Part shown: positions 46,662 to 57,215 of the stretch, piece after piece
Layout of the letters: every line of letters begins with the position of its first letter
Position numbering within the stretch: the stretch's first letter is position 1
Source: Neonectria sp. B-13
Lineage: Eukaryota > Ascomycota > Sordariomycetes > Hypocreales > Nectriaceae
DNA: 64,000 bases
Assembly: GCA_002682825.1 (NCBI GenBank)
Contig: NOKP01000032.1
Coordinates: forward strand, 186,001-250,000
Direction of reading: 5' to 3'
Program-made: the position numbers and the translations under genes
Notes under the pieces: generated by a model
Database searches by the model: none
What the model was told of the DNA's origin: nothing
What the model saw: only the letters and a program-made list of their open reading frames with translations

Positions 46662-48288
46662 CTAATAGACTTCAGAATCTGTATTCATATCTAGAAGCTG
46701 GTGCCGACTAGCTGCCATAGGCATTAGTGCCTTCAAGTACCTGACGCGCTCTTCAACCTGCAGTAGAAGGGCCAAGTGGCCCTCTCTCATTGACCGAGCT
46801 CTCAGATCTATAAGAACATTGTGAAGGTTATTTAATCTGGCCACAATCAGAGCTTCAACGACCGTACACCTATCGGTCGAGTCTGGGACAAAATAAGCGC
46901 CTACATGCACTTTGGGCCACTGGTCGGCCATTTCCAGCTGTCCATGACTTTCTCCAAGCCGTCCTTGTACGTATCGCTGTACCAAGCCAGTGCACACGAC
47001 ACTCAGGGATTTGGCGAGCAAAGCTAGGAGTAGTATGCACTCGGACCGTGATTTGCAATGTGGGCAAGCCAGGAGCGTCCTGCACTGCCTCATGGGCTCC
47101 CTGCAGGTTTCCAGAAGGCCATCGATACTTGTCTCCGACTTGGTGCCCTGCGTTTCGACCTTTTCCAAGAGACGGGCAACGAGACCAAGGCACTGGCAAT
47201 AATTGCCATCACCCTGGGCTTTTGTCTCACTGCTCTCTCTCCCCGAGTACGTTCTGACTGTCTCGGAAGAGTTGCTTCTGGACAAAGAGGGACCGAATGA
47301 TAATTCGGGAGTCGTGCCGACTATGGTCTCGGGCCTCTCATAGCCAAAGCGTATTTCTGCTCCAAGAAAATCCGACGACTTGACGTACATCGGGCCACTG
47401 TCGCAATCAGACGTCCTGAGGGCCGCGGGATCTCTCCACAATTCCCTACTTTCTACACGAGTTCTTCATCAGCATGAAGCCCAACATTATGCGATTGTAA
47501 ACAAATCAAAATTCTTCTTTTGCGACACCTGCAGTGTAGAGGGATCGAGAACCTTGCTCAAGCACGCCCTATCACTATTGTCGATCAACAGTGAAACTAT
47601 TTGACTCACGTTGAGGTAAAAGATCAGGAAGCCTGCCAGGGCCCGATGCGATGTTATTACGAGCGGTGCTACTGTCTTGCCAGGGAAGTTCAAACAGATC
47701 ACCAAAAGTATATTCGGTGGAGTTATTAGGCTCGTGATTATTGCCTGTAAATGTATTTGTCAGGTGGGAATCAAGCCCATAGTTTGCCTCGAGAAACTTA
47801 TGTGTCGAGGAAGGTTGATTTTCCTCATTCTCTACCGAGCCCAACAGTTTTTGCCAGTCTTTCTGGCTAAACTCGTCGTCTCCGCAAATATCACTTTGGC
47901 TTGATGTGGTACTGTGCGTTGCCAGAATGTTGTTGCCTCTGCTACTTGTACTTGTGCGCGAGGCTAATCCACGTTTTCGGCCGGCTCGAAACCGTCTCGG
48001 AGGATATTTGCACACATTGGAAGAGGCTTTACACCTGTCGCATCCGGATGGGTTCGCGCTGCACCGAAGCTGCAGAATGAGATGGTGATCAGTAGCTATA
48101 CAGGCGAAAGCGAGGAGCGGATTGGATTGAGTGCCGCCTACCTTACGTGCCCGACAGAGCTCGCATGCCTGATGGATTGTTGTTCCACGTCTGTTTGTAT
48201 CTGCGCTAGATATAGAGCTTGGGAATGTCGTATCTGCTTCGAAGACTGGTTCTTGTCGATGACGATCGTAGCTTAGCGTTCCAAACAT
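46662..48288 (-). CDS. AflR-like Zn2Cys6 pathway regulator
   Basis: 465 aa as modelled, three exons: 48288-48142, 48069-47610 and about 47452-46662. The zinc cluster CELCRARKLRC, then GCDRC and VCKYPPRR, is joined across intron 1 (48141-48070), followed by Arg-rich and Ser/Thr-rich stretches. The C-terminal part has CLGLVARLLEKVE, LETCREPMRQCRTLLACPHC and SECILLLALLAKSLSVVC, which is the AflR-type C-terminal region found in regulators of fungal secondary-metabolite clusters. The donor of intron 2 (47609) is clear, but two acceptors fit the phase (after 47453 or slightly downstream), so a few residues there are uncertain. Its position beside the isocyanide synthase makes it the likely cluster regulator. 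Confidence 0.85.
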
Positions 48289-49525
48289 GGTAAGATAGCA
48301 ATAGATCTCAGGCCACAGCAAGAATTTACTAGGGCCTCTTGACAGGGAAAGGGGCTAGGAGATAGGCCATGATGCACAGAGGGCTATTATATCCGCAAAT
48401 ACGGGAAATTTTGGAGGTGTTGCTAATGGAACACTGTAAGAGTCGCATTACTTCAAGCTGAGCCATGTAAATTTGCAATATTGCCACCAACCCGGCATCG
48501 CCGGATTTCCAACTCAGCCGCACGCCTAGATCACGCCGCAGCATGTAAGTCCCCAAAATGATTATTGATCACAGCTAGATTGAGTAAGTCATTGTCATCA
48601 GAACTAACATTACTACAACCCCGCTGACTGATCTAGCTCTAGTAACGCCGCGACTCGCTACGTGGACTTGCTCACTAGAATTGGGTGAGACCGGCTTCAC
48701 GGACTCCCCTAGGGACAGACAGGTCTGGGCCCCAGCGTGACACATTTCACTGAGACACCTTTGAGGGCATTCGGATATGACTGTATGCCAACAAGAAAGC
48801 CGCAAGGCGTATTATTGGGGGGACTTCGTCTGATCTGTAAGCTGACCGCATTTCGCTGACCACATCTCATGCTGACCACACCTGGAACTGCCCGAATCGG
48901 AACGGACCGCACCTGGAGGCAATGGCATCCAGTACAAATCAGCGGCGTTTGGAAGTGGCTATGGCCAAGGAATAAGAACTACCCCCACGTTGATTCGTAT
49001 TGACGGAGATATTATATAAATATTTGAAAGACGCGATTGGTTCGGATATCTGTGTGGTGGACAGTTCTCATGAACATGCAAATCGATCGGATACGTGCCG
49101 AGACACGCTAGAACCCTGTCCATAGATGGCAGACGTAAACACCAAAGTTCTCGGTTCGACGAATCGCTAAATGCTCGACGGTGGTCACGCCGCTGCAACT
49201 TGGACTAGATCACCATCGATGGACAATGCCAACGTCAGCAAGAGGGTTGCACACTCCGCCAACAATACACAATATAGCCATGCACAGCTGCCTAGATCTA
49301 TGTTCTATTCCTTGGTATCCGAGGTCTATAAATCAGGTTTTGTATTGCACGTGATTATGCTTGCCCGTAGTAGAGCTACTATACTCAATTTACAGGGAAA
49401 GGTTGAAGTCAAGGCGCAATACTGTTTACCGAGCAATCATCCTCTTTGAACCTAACCTTTGATGCAATTCTGAAGGGAAAAAACAGTTTGCATTTAGCTA
49501 TGCCTGTGACTTTATATACCCCATA
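48289..49525. promoter_or_regulatory. Promoter side of the AflR-like regulator
   Basis: 1.2 kb without a gene, upstream of the regulator (start 48288, minus) and downstream of the SDR. It holds TGTAAGCTGA at 48836-48845 and three direct copies of GCTGACCRCA at 48841-48850, 48855-48864 and 48871-48880. The first word is shared with the divergent promoter of the cluster core. Confidence 0.5.
48836..48880. repeat. Triple GCTGACC direct repeat
   Basis: GCTGACCGCA at 48841, GCTGACCACA at 48855 and 48871, spaced 14 and 16 bp; the first copy is preceded by TGTAA. The spacing (about one to one-and-a-half helix turns) suits a multimeric regulator site, about 550 bp upstream of the AflR-like gene. Confidence 0.8.
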
Positions 49526-50475
49526 CTAGGCTACAACGCTGTCCTGAGGGAAGTCTGTACTGCAAGAGAGTGTTTCAAGTTTCTTCACCTCCTCCATGGA
49601 CTCGAGCTTAGCCGTTACTGCACGGAAGGAGTCGCTCCCAAGTGGGACTCTCAACGCTTGGCCATACCCTTGCTTTGTCAGGTCCTTGGCCAAGCCTGTT
49701 CCATCCACAATTTCGACGATTCTTTTAGCAGCAAGAACCGGATCGCCTGGTTGTTTCCCTGCCAGGTTTTCCAAAAACGAGACTGTGGCATCCACTGATC
49801 CACCGACATATGCTTCCCCAAGTCCAGCCTTGGGCTTGCTGAAACTATGAAGGAATCTGGTCCGGAAAATACCCAGATCAATAAGAACGACACGGATTCC
49901 CGCAGGCCCCACCTCCAACGCAAGAGCTTCCGACATACCCTCGACGGCGTATTTGGACGCTGCATAAGCAGTCGTAGCTGAGAAAGGCGTTAGGCAGACA
50001 ATGCTACCAATGTTGACAATGGTAGGGCATCGTTCTGTCCCAAGCGAGCGAAAGTGTGGCAAAACGCCCTTGATGCAGCGCATGGTTCCAAGAGTGTTGG
50101 TGTCCATTTGCTGCACGAATTCGTCTTCCCTGTTACAAGCTCAGTCACAGGCCAAAGGATAATGGAAGAAGTTCAATGGAAGACCAACCCAGTGTCCTCT
50201 AGGCTCCCGAGGATGCCGTAGCCGGCAGTGTTGATAAGCACATTGATTCCTCTTTCGCGGACAACCTTGTCTACCCGCTCTTTTGTGTCGGCATGCGTCA
50301 CGTCCAGTTGAAACCAAGTCCCACCCAGCTCTTGCACCTCAGGGTGGTCGTGTGCAGCTTTCGTTGGGTTGCGTGCCGTTGCAACAACGGAGTGGTTCGC
50401 TTTGAGAGCTTCGATCGCTAGCTGAAGCCCCAGCCCCGACGACGCTCCAGTAATGAGGAAAGAATATTGCGCCAT
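49526..50475 (-). CDS. Short-chain dehydrogenase/reductase
   Basis: 296 aa in two exons, 50475-50189 and 50129-49526, phase-checked. NADP-binding TGASSGLGLQLA, cofactor-selecting TARNPTK, INTAGYG, catalytic Ser in NIGSIVCLTPF and Tyr-Lys in YAASKYAVEGMS mark a classical SDR of the oxidoreductase group acting on ketones or alcohols. It lies between the AflR-like regulator and the free reductase domain, in the middle of the proposed isocyanide cluster, so it may tailor the product. Confidence 0.88.
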
Positions 50476-51299
50476 GATTATGGGTAAGAGGTTTAGTGTT
50501 CAAGATCCACACCAGGACAGAAATAAGTCTGAGAAAGGTCGAGGGGGCGTTGTATTTTAAGTCACACATCGGTTTAGCCTAAACGAGTACGTAACGAGTC
50601 GTACTTCTACATCAATGGAGAAGTTGAAGAAAACACGACATGTGGACGCAGGTTGAGAGGCAAGCTGGATCTGTGAACGCCGAACGGGCTCCACGGAATG
50701 AGCGAGCAGCGTTTGCCACCTTGATGCCCAATCGGTTCAACTTCCTCGGGCGGCGACCATACCGGGATGACACCGAGTATGACTGTCCGCAGCCGACACT
50801 CCCAACCCTAAATTCTTCTTCTGTACAAATAAGCTGACTACCGAACTAACCCAAAGACTGGAGGCCGAAGTCTGAACCACCAAATAGCGCGAACTTTTGA
50901 ATATTACTATCTTGCTTTGCCACGGATGTCACCACGTAAGCAACCATAGCTGGCCGCTCTGTCAAAGTCAGCACGCTCAGATGCATGCAAAATCATGCAA
51001 ACGGATCAGGACATCCGAGATGGGGGGAAACGCATTACAGTTGTTGTCAGCTTACTTTTTTGAACCGGATTTGGTCGTCATGCCCGTCGGGATTACGAAT
51101 TGGTCTAGCACCGACGAATACGGAGATTACAAGCTGCTGCAGAATAGTCTTTGCGTGGCTATAGGGATGCATGGATCACGAAAGAAAAGTGGGATTCGGC
51201 CGAAAATAACCCTCTACTCACTTGAATGCAAATTCGTCCGTGATCATATGCTACGCCAGTCCCCGTTCCATCCACGACAAAATATCCAAAGCCAAAGAA
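50476..51299. promoter_or_regulatory. Divergent spacer between SDR and reductase-domain gene
   Basis: 824 bp. Searched for remains of adenylation and carrier domains in front of the reductase gene; none seen. It contains GTAAGCTGAC on the minus strand (51046-51055) and ATAAGCTGAC on the plus strand (50829-50838), variants of the motif in the cluster core promoter. Confidence 0.45.
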
Positions 51300-51326
51300 A
51301 TGCATCGACTATCAGCACAGTCCAAA

Positions 51327-52693
51327 ATGAGCACTGTTAGCGACTGCAGCAGTGAGAACTTGGCCACCGTCATTCTCACAGGAAGCACGGGCTCCTTAGG
51401 TTCATACCTTCTGAACTCGCTTATGAACCAGAGGCATGTGAGGAAGATATATTGCCTTAACCGCTCTGAAGATGGCCAGGCCAAACAGAAAGCAATCAGC
51501 GGGAGCCGAGGACTAGCCACCAATTGGACTGACCAAAAGGTTGAGTTTCTTCACGTCGATCTCTCACGAATAAGCTTTGGCTTAAGCCGGCGAAGATATG
51601 GTCAATTGCTTGAAGAGGCCACCCACATCATCCGTGAGTCTTATCCACCCGTTCTGTACCTCAATAGAATTGCAACTAAGTGCTCGCCTCTCAGACAACC
51701 AATGGCCAGTTAACTTCAACTGGGATCTTGCTTCATTTGAACCACACATAAGAGGTGTCAGACACCTTTTAGATTTCTGCACTGACAGCCCGCGTGGGGT
51801 CGAATTCTTATTTGTATCGACAATTGGGACCGTCAGTTATGTCCCGGCATCTGAGCCTATTGCCGAACGTCCAAATCAACAGCTTTCACCTCGTCTTGGT
51901 GGTTACAGTGCATCAAAGCTCATATGCGAGCTCATCATCGAGGATCATGTTCAGTCCACTGGTCAACGGAAAGCGTCCATCTGCCGGGTTGGGCAGATTG
52001 CTGGGCCGATCCTGGAACACGGCGGCATGTGGAACAAGCAGGAATGGCTCCCGACTGTACGTCTTCGTCTCCCAAACCCGTTTTCAGTCTAATTGAAAGC
52101 TGACATGAGTTCTTTTTGCGCAGATAATTGCGAGTTCTAAGCACATCGGCTTACTTCCATCCAACCTCGGTGCTATGGATAGAATTGATTGGATCCCGGT
52201 GGATCTCCTCTCTGAAATTATTCTGGAGTTGAGTGGCGTCGTGCAATCTTCCCCCTTTAGGAAAGATACGCCGTCCTGTATGCCCAAAGTTATGAAGAGG
52301 GATGCCCATGATGGCACCGTCGCCATATACCACGCTGTCAACCCCCATGCCATCAAGTGGGCAGAACTTGTTCCCACAGTCGCAAGTTTAGTGGGGATTG
52401 ACTCGGGGCATATTGTCTCGTGGAATCAATGGGTTGAAGCCCTACGCCTCTCGGAACAAGGCAGCGACTTGAAGTCAAATCCAGGCCTCAAGTTGCTAGA
52501 CTTCTTTCAGTCGCTTCAGCTTGGCGTCAATGATAAGAAACACGACAATCGAATGATGCCTTTACTGGCAACAGAGCTGTCCGTAATACGGAGCAAAACA
52601 TTGGCATCTTTGAGTCCGGTAACTGCTGAATGGATGGCGTTATGGTTGAAGCAGTTGGGATTACAGAGCAATTTCCTCGTACCGGACTGCTGA
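51327..52693 (+). CDS. Free-standing thioester-reductase (R) domain, NAD_binding_4 type
   Basis: 412 aa in three exons, 51327-51633, 51695-52056 and 52124-52693, phase-checked; an ATG at 51300 is an alternative start. It matches the terminal R domain of adenylate-forming reductases: VILTGSTGSLGSYLL (NADP loop), KIYCLNRS, the block HNQWPVNFNW restored by splicing, FVSTIGTV, the catalytic GYSASKLICE, RVGQIAGP, and PVDLLSEIILEL with YHAVNPHAIKWAELVP towards the end. Such domains reduce carrier-bound thioesters to aldehydes or alcohols using NADPH; here there is no adenylation or carrier domain in cis. It could work on the carrier domain of the 40255-44070 protein. Its last residues overlap a 64-bp tandem duplication. 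Confidence 0.85.
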
Positions 52694-52750
52694 ATGGATG
52701 GCGCTATGGTTCAAGCAGTTAGTAGTACAGAGGGATTTCCTCGTACCGGT
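52623..52750. repeat. 64-bp tandem duplication at the reductase 3' end
   Basis: CTGCTGAATGGATGGCG starts at 52623 and again at 52687; both copies run 64 bp to the CTCGTACCGG word and differ at roughly eight bases. Copy 1 is coding; copy 2 begins at the stop codon (the TGA of CTGCTGA is the stop). Confidence 0.92.
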
Positions 52751-53381
52751 CCAGCGCCGATGAAGATGGGTTGTGATCACCATCTCCGACCATCTCCGTT
52801 CGAAATATGAAAATGATATATAGAGATGTAACATTTAATGCTTCAAATAACTCATCACTGAAAGTAACTTAACGCCGTCGGTTACAGTGGCATCAACCGG
52901 AATCAAGCCAAGGTACGGATACTTACTCTTAGTAAGCCTGAGCCTCCACCCTAGTCATCCTAGACGCAACCATTGTGTAAGGTAGCAAACACATTTGCTG
53001 GAGGTGGCATTTGGCGGCTTCATCACTAGTCGTAGTTGCTAGATTGGAGGTATTCCAGAAGTCCCGACCTCGTTCCTCTCGTCTCGTGTATCGTGTTGCG
53101 ATGCCGTTTCTGTGTGGCTCCTCTACGAGTGTCACATAGTGGGGACAAGGTCGGACACTCTACTCTACTTCGGCGGACCTTCGCTAATGTGAGACATTTT
53201 ATCCGCAAATGCACCAAAGCCGATAGAGCCTATCAACTAAGCCGAGGCCGAGACGACACCACGCAGCGGCATTTTCGTCACGCGCAAGTTGCACGTAAAG
53301 CACAAGGTCGTTTGATACTACAGGACTTAGACTAAGAACGAGTCAGCTAATCTCCCTAAAGAACTGACACTTGTTAAGATC
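52751..53381. promoter_or_regulatory. Promoter side of the aminotransferase gene
   Basis: No gene. A TCAGCTAAT word near 53343 contains the AGCTGA core of the cluster motif in reverse. Open frames 52929-53335 lack similarity. Confidence 0.4.
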
Positions 53382-54835
53382 ATGACTCCTAACCAACCCA
53401 TCAATTTGCTGCTAGGATGGCCGACTCCAGCGCTTCATCCCGACCGCAGTCTACTCAACGCTGCCACTGTTGTTCTCGCCGACAATGAGACGGCTACGCC
53501 AGCGCTAAGATACGGACCACAGCTCGGCCGCGAAGCTTTGCGACAGGGCGTGGCATCTTGGCTCGCTGATCTCTATCATCCAACTGCCGGTGACATCACT
53601 CTCGATCGCGTTGGTATCACAGGCGGGGCGTCTGTCAACTTGACCAACATCTTGCTGCGGTTTTCAGACCCAGTCTATACGCAACGTGTGTGGATGATCG
53701 AGCCAACCTACTTCATGGCATGCCCGATGATTGAGGATGCTGGCTTGACCGGAAAGCTGCGAGGCGTTCCCGAGGATGAAGAAGGTCTGGACATTGGCTA
53801 TCTCAGGGATGCAATTTCCAAAGCCGACGCTGAGAGTGACTCGGGATCGAAGCCAATCAAGAACTATCCCAAGCTTTTTAAACACATCATCTATGCCGTC
53901 CCAACCTTCTCGAATCCGAGCGGCAAAATCATGAGTTTGCGCCGCAGAGAAGAGCTGCTGCAGGTTGCACGCCAACACGACGCCCTTATCATTACAGACG
54001 ACGTCTACGATGCTTTGCGGTGGCCCACCAAGGAGGCTGCTGCCCTCGAAAGCATTGGTTTCTTGCCTCCTCGAATCGTCGATATCGATAGAGCTCTTCC
54101 CGGCCAATCTGAATGGGGCAACAGCGTGAGCAATGGTTCATTCTCCAAGCTCATAGCACCTGGAATGCGCGTAGGGTGGTTTGAAGCCAGTCCGAAGTTC
54201 GCTGAGCAGATGGGCAAAGTGTAAGTCTTGATCTACGCTCACAGCACGAACGAAGTATTTACGTGGCCAGTGGTGCGTCCAGCTCAGGCGGTTGTATCGG
54301 TCACTTTTCATCCTCTTTGATCTCTCAGATGATTACGACTGGCGAGTTTGCAAGCCACATCCAAAAAGTGCTCATTCCAACTTACCGGAAAAGATACAAC
54401 GCCATGGTTACTGCCGTTGAAAAATACCTCGTCCCACTCGGCGTGAAAGTCGACACTGGTTTGTCTTATCGATCCAACAAAGACTCGGAGAAGGTAGCAG
54501 GGGGCTACTTTCTATACATCACTTTCCCAGACGGATTGCCTTCTGCCGATGAGCTGGCAACATGGGCCAAGACATCGCAAGCTCTCACAATTGCACCAGG
54601 CTCCATTTTCACAGTACGCGGCGATGAGGAGAGTGACCGCCGTTCTCGAGCGACTTTTGGACGCGGCGCACGTCTGTCTTGGGGATGGAACCCAGAAAAC
54701 GTCATCGTTGAAGGGATACAGCGGCTTGCAGTGGTAGTCCAAGACGCATTGGATGGAAAGGTTCAGCGGTATGAAGGTGGTGAACAGGCCTTTTTGTCCT
54801 CCATGTCCCGTATTGACATTGCAGACGCAGCATAA
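53382..54835 (+). CDS. PLP-dependent class I/II aminotransferase
   Basis: 467 aa in two exons, 53382-54220 and 54271-54835, phase-checked. The fold-type I pattern is clear: INLLLGWPTP at the N-terminus, LRYGPQLGREALRQGVASWL, ITGGASVNLTNILL, MIEPTYFM, AVPTFSNPSG (substrate/cofactor Asn), ITDDVYDALRW (Asp and Tyr to PLP) and the Schiff-base lysine in GSFSKLIAPGMRVGWFE. A C-terminal carboxylate-binding Arg probably lies in GRGARLSWGW. It belongs with fungal proteins related to 2-aminoadipate or aromatic aminotransferases. Following the free reductase gene in the same direction, it might aminate the aldehyde that the reductase makes, or supply the amino acid precursor. Confidence 0.9.
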
Positions 54836-54943
54836 GTTGGGCTATCAACTGCGGCGTCAAAAGTTCATTAGCTAATAGCTCAAACTTCGCATCCGCTTAC
54901 GATTTTTAGATGCTATCCAAACATGGCTTGACAATATCCGTGC

Positions 54944-56434
54944 TCAGCCCATCTTCGAAAACACCAGGATAGAACGGAGGCATCCGCTTGACGCAGCCCG
55001 TTCCCAGAGATGTTCCTGCGTCGTACGCACTTCCCAGCCCACAATATCCCTCCCAAATTGACTTGAAGGGTCCGTCAAGTAATATTCCACTTTGACTTCG
55101 TGAAGATCAGGAAACTGGCCACCCGTGATCAGCTCATACAGTTCCTGATGTCCGTGTTCATCGGCGCGCTTCCCCGTATAATAATTGTCCTCGAAGTGTA
55201 GGTATAGTCTCTCCAACGATCGTGGCAAAGCGTCTTCCAAACTCAGTTTCTCAGTGTATGCCTCGGAAGTTCTTTCGTATGCAGAGCCAACGAGGTCAAC
55301 CTTGGTAACTCTAAGATGTTTCAGTGAACTCAACTCGCGAAGGGATCCGAGTCTTCCATCAGTAGAATTTGCGGCCTGGTATTCTTCAGTGTGCAGTTCC
55401 AACTCCGCCAAGTTTCTCCCGTGCTCTCTCAACAGCTGACCAAATCGATCCAAGTCTACTTCCCAGCTATTTTCAGGGCGGTCCCAGCCTTCTCTGCGGG
55501 AATCGCCAAGCTCTATCGACAAGCGGACAAGCTTTCTGCAGCGTGTCAGGATCTGTTGCAGTCCCCCTTCATCAACGATGGATTCCTTTAGCTGCAGGGA
55601 TTCCAAGTTGCACATCCGATCATTCCATTTCATTTGCAGTGCCTCGTGTCTGGTCCAATCAAACCCCAACAATCGAAGTGTCTCAAGATGAGGATGTAGC
55701 AGAATGGCCTCTATCCGGGACATGCCAGTAGTACCATCAGTGGCATCACCGGTTCTCAAGCGGACATGTTTGAGGCACGGCAACCAAGTCTGTTCAGATG
55801 GTGCAGTCGCAAGGTTCTTCCATTCTGTGTCCTGGCCTTCCACTGCGTCCAGGTAGTCCGGGTCGTCTTCATCTTCGTCGGCAGCATATTCGTTTTCCAG
55901 GTTCCCACTCAATATCCACGGCAATAGCCCCGAATCGCAATAAATTGTACAATCGACACACTGCACCTGAGGCATGAACGCGAGCATCAGAACAGCAAAT
56001 CCCTCCTGAGTCCTCCGACCACTGAAGCCAAATCGCTGCAGATGCATGCCGAGTTTGGTGGGAATGCTGGGGCATTTTTTGACAGTATTCAAGATCTCTT
56101 TTTTATCGAAGCCATGGTCCGGGAACGTATCATCCAGCGACACTACGCGTGTGACGTGCCCAAGAAGCGGAGCCTCAGTGAGCGTTCTCGCAAAGTGGTA
56201 TTTTGTTTCCTGGCCCTCGAGGCTGTTCAGCAGAACTGTGCGGTATAAAACAATCTGGGCTATTCGACGAAAGTCTCGGCAAACAAGGCAGAGAGATACA
56301 AGAGTCTTGAGGGTGGAGCAGTCGACTTCTGAGCCGTACAGCCACCAGTGGTCTGTGGGCAGTTTGCACTCCAAATGCGCGAATATGCGTGTCCATATCT
56401 CCTCTGGGAAGGACGGCATTGCTGAGGGTTGCAT
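54944..56434 (-). CDS. F-box and leucine-rich-repeat-like protein
   Basis: 496 aa, intronless, from the first ATG (56434). The N-terminus MPSFPEEIWTRIFAHL and LVSLCLVCRDFRRIAQIVLY is an F-box of the fungal type (binds Skp1 in SCF ubiquitin ligases). The rest has irregular leucine-rich repeats (LETLRLLGFDW, NLESLQLKES, KLVRLSIELGD, NLAELELH, SLKHLRVTKVDL, SLERLYLHF) suited to substrate binding, with an acidic insert (ADEDEDDPDYLD). It converges on the aminotransferase gene with 108 bp between stops. Probably unrelated to the cluster. Confidence 0.88.
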   Translation of the reverse strand: MQPSAMPSFPEEIWTRIFAHLECKLPTDHWWLYGSEVDCSTLKTLVSLCLVCRDFRRIAQIVLYRTVLLNSLEGQETKYHFARTLTEAPLLGHVTRVVSLDDTFPDHGFDKKEILNTVKKCPSIPTKLGMHLQRFGFSGRRTQEGFAVLMLAFMPQVQCVDCTIYCDSGLLPWILSGNLENEYAADEDEDDPDYLDAVEGQDTEWKNLATAPSEQTWLPCLKHVRLRTGDATDGTTGMSRIEAILLHPHLETLRLLGFDWTRHEALQMKWNDRMCNLESLQLKESIVDEGGLQQILTRCRKLVRLSIELGDSRREGWDRPENSWEVDLDRFGQLLREHGRNLAELELHTEEYQAANSTDGRLGSLRELSSLKHLRVTKVDLVGSAYERTSEAYTEKLSLEDALPRSLERLYLHFEDNYYTGKRADEHGHQELYELITGGQFPDLHEVKVEYYLTDPSSQFGRDIVGWEVRTTQEHLWERAASSGCLRSILVFSKMG

Positions 56435-57174
56435 ACTTGACAGGGAGTCAACGAATACTGCATGAGACAATCTGAGTGAGGGGAGAAATGGCGTGCGTAA
56501 CCGATAGACCGCAAGGCGGTTGATGATCGAGATTTGTGTGGTCTCAGCCGAGCTTAATTAAGGGGGTGTAGTTTTAGCCGCATTGTGATTTCCCACCAAT
56601 TTGGTACCCCGGAAGATCGAAAGATAGTTTTTCCGCTGGAAGCGTTACATTCGGCCTCAATTGCCGCGAGCACCCCTGTTCAGGCGCTGTAGCATTGCAA
56701 CAGGCATCATCCAGAAATCGACGCAGCATACTGCCAAGATGTAGCTGCTGAAAAGGTAGCCGCCAATAGCTTCAGACTTTGTATCAGTTCTGTCAGCTCC
56801 TCCGAGTCCAACTAATCCCTTAGATTTACAACCGTCCCTTTCCGGAGCTTTTTAAACCAATTACACTCCCGCATACAACACCTCAACCCAAGTCATACTT
56901 GGCACGATAAAAGCTCAGTGTAGAGTTTGAGGAGCTGTAAATGTTACCCGGAGCATTTTCAATCTGCCCACGCCTGCAGCGGTTCCTTTTCCCACCAATA
57001 ACACGAACGCATTATATTTGCACTCCTCTCGAACACCTGGAGGCGGGCACAGCTGTGTGCGGATGCGTCTATTAGAAGTGTAACATTAACATATAAAGGT
57101 CATGGTGGATACGCTACCCAGAAGTGTTGTGATGTGCTGATTCTCAGTCCTTAGCAATACCTCTGCCGCAAGTA
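56435..57174. other. Intergenic between F-box gene and GDSL esterase
   Basis: Divergent spacer of 740 bp with no coding similarity. TTTAAACC and TATAAAGG words near 56855 and 57094 may serve as core promoter elements of the GDSL gene. Confidence 0.4.
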
Positions 57175-57215
57175 TGGGCCCTGTTTTCGCACCTTTGCTC
57201 TTGATTTCATTGGCG

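Noticed and set aside
50640..51299. Adenylation-carrier exons in front of the R domain
   Set aside because: Checked all frames by eye for AMP-binding and LGxDSL motifs; none found.
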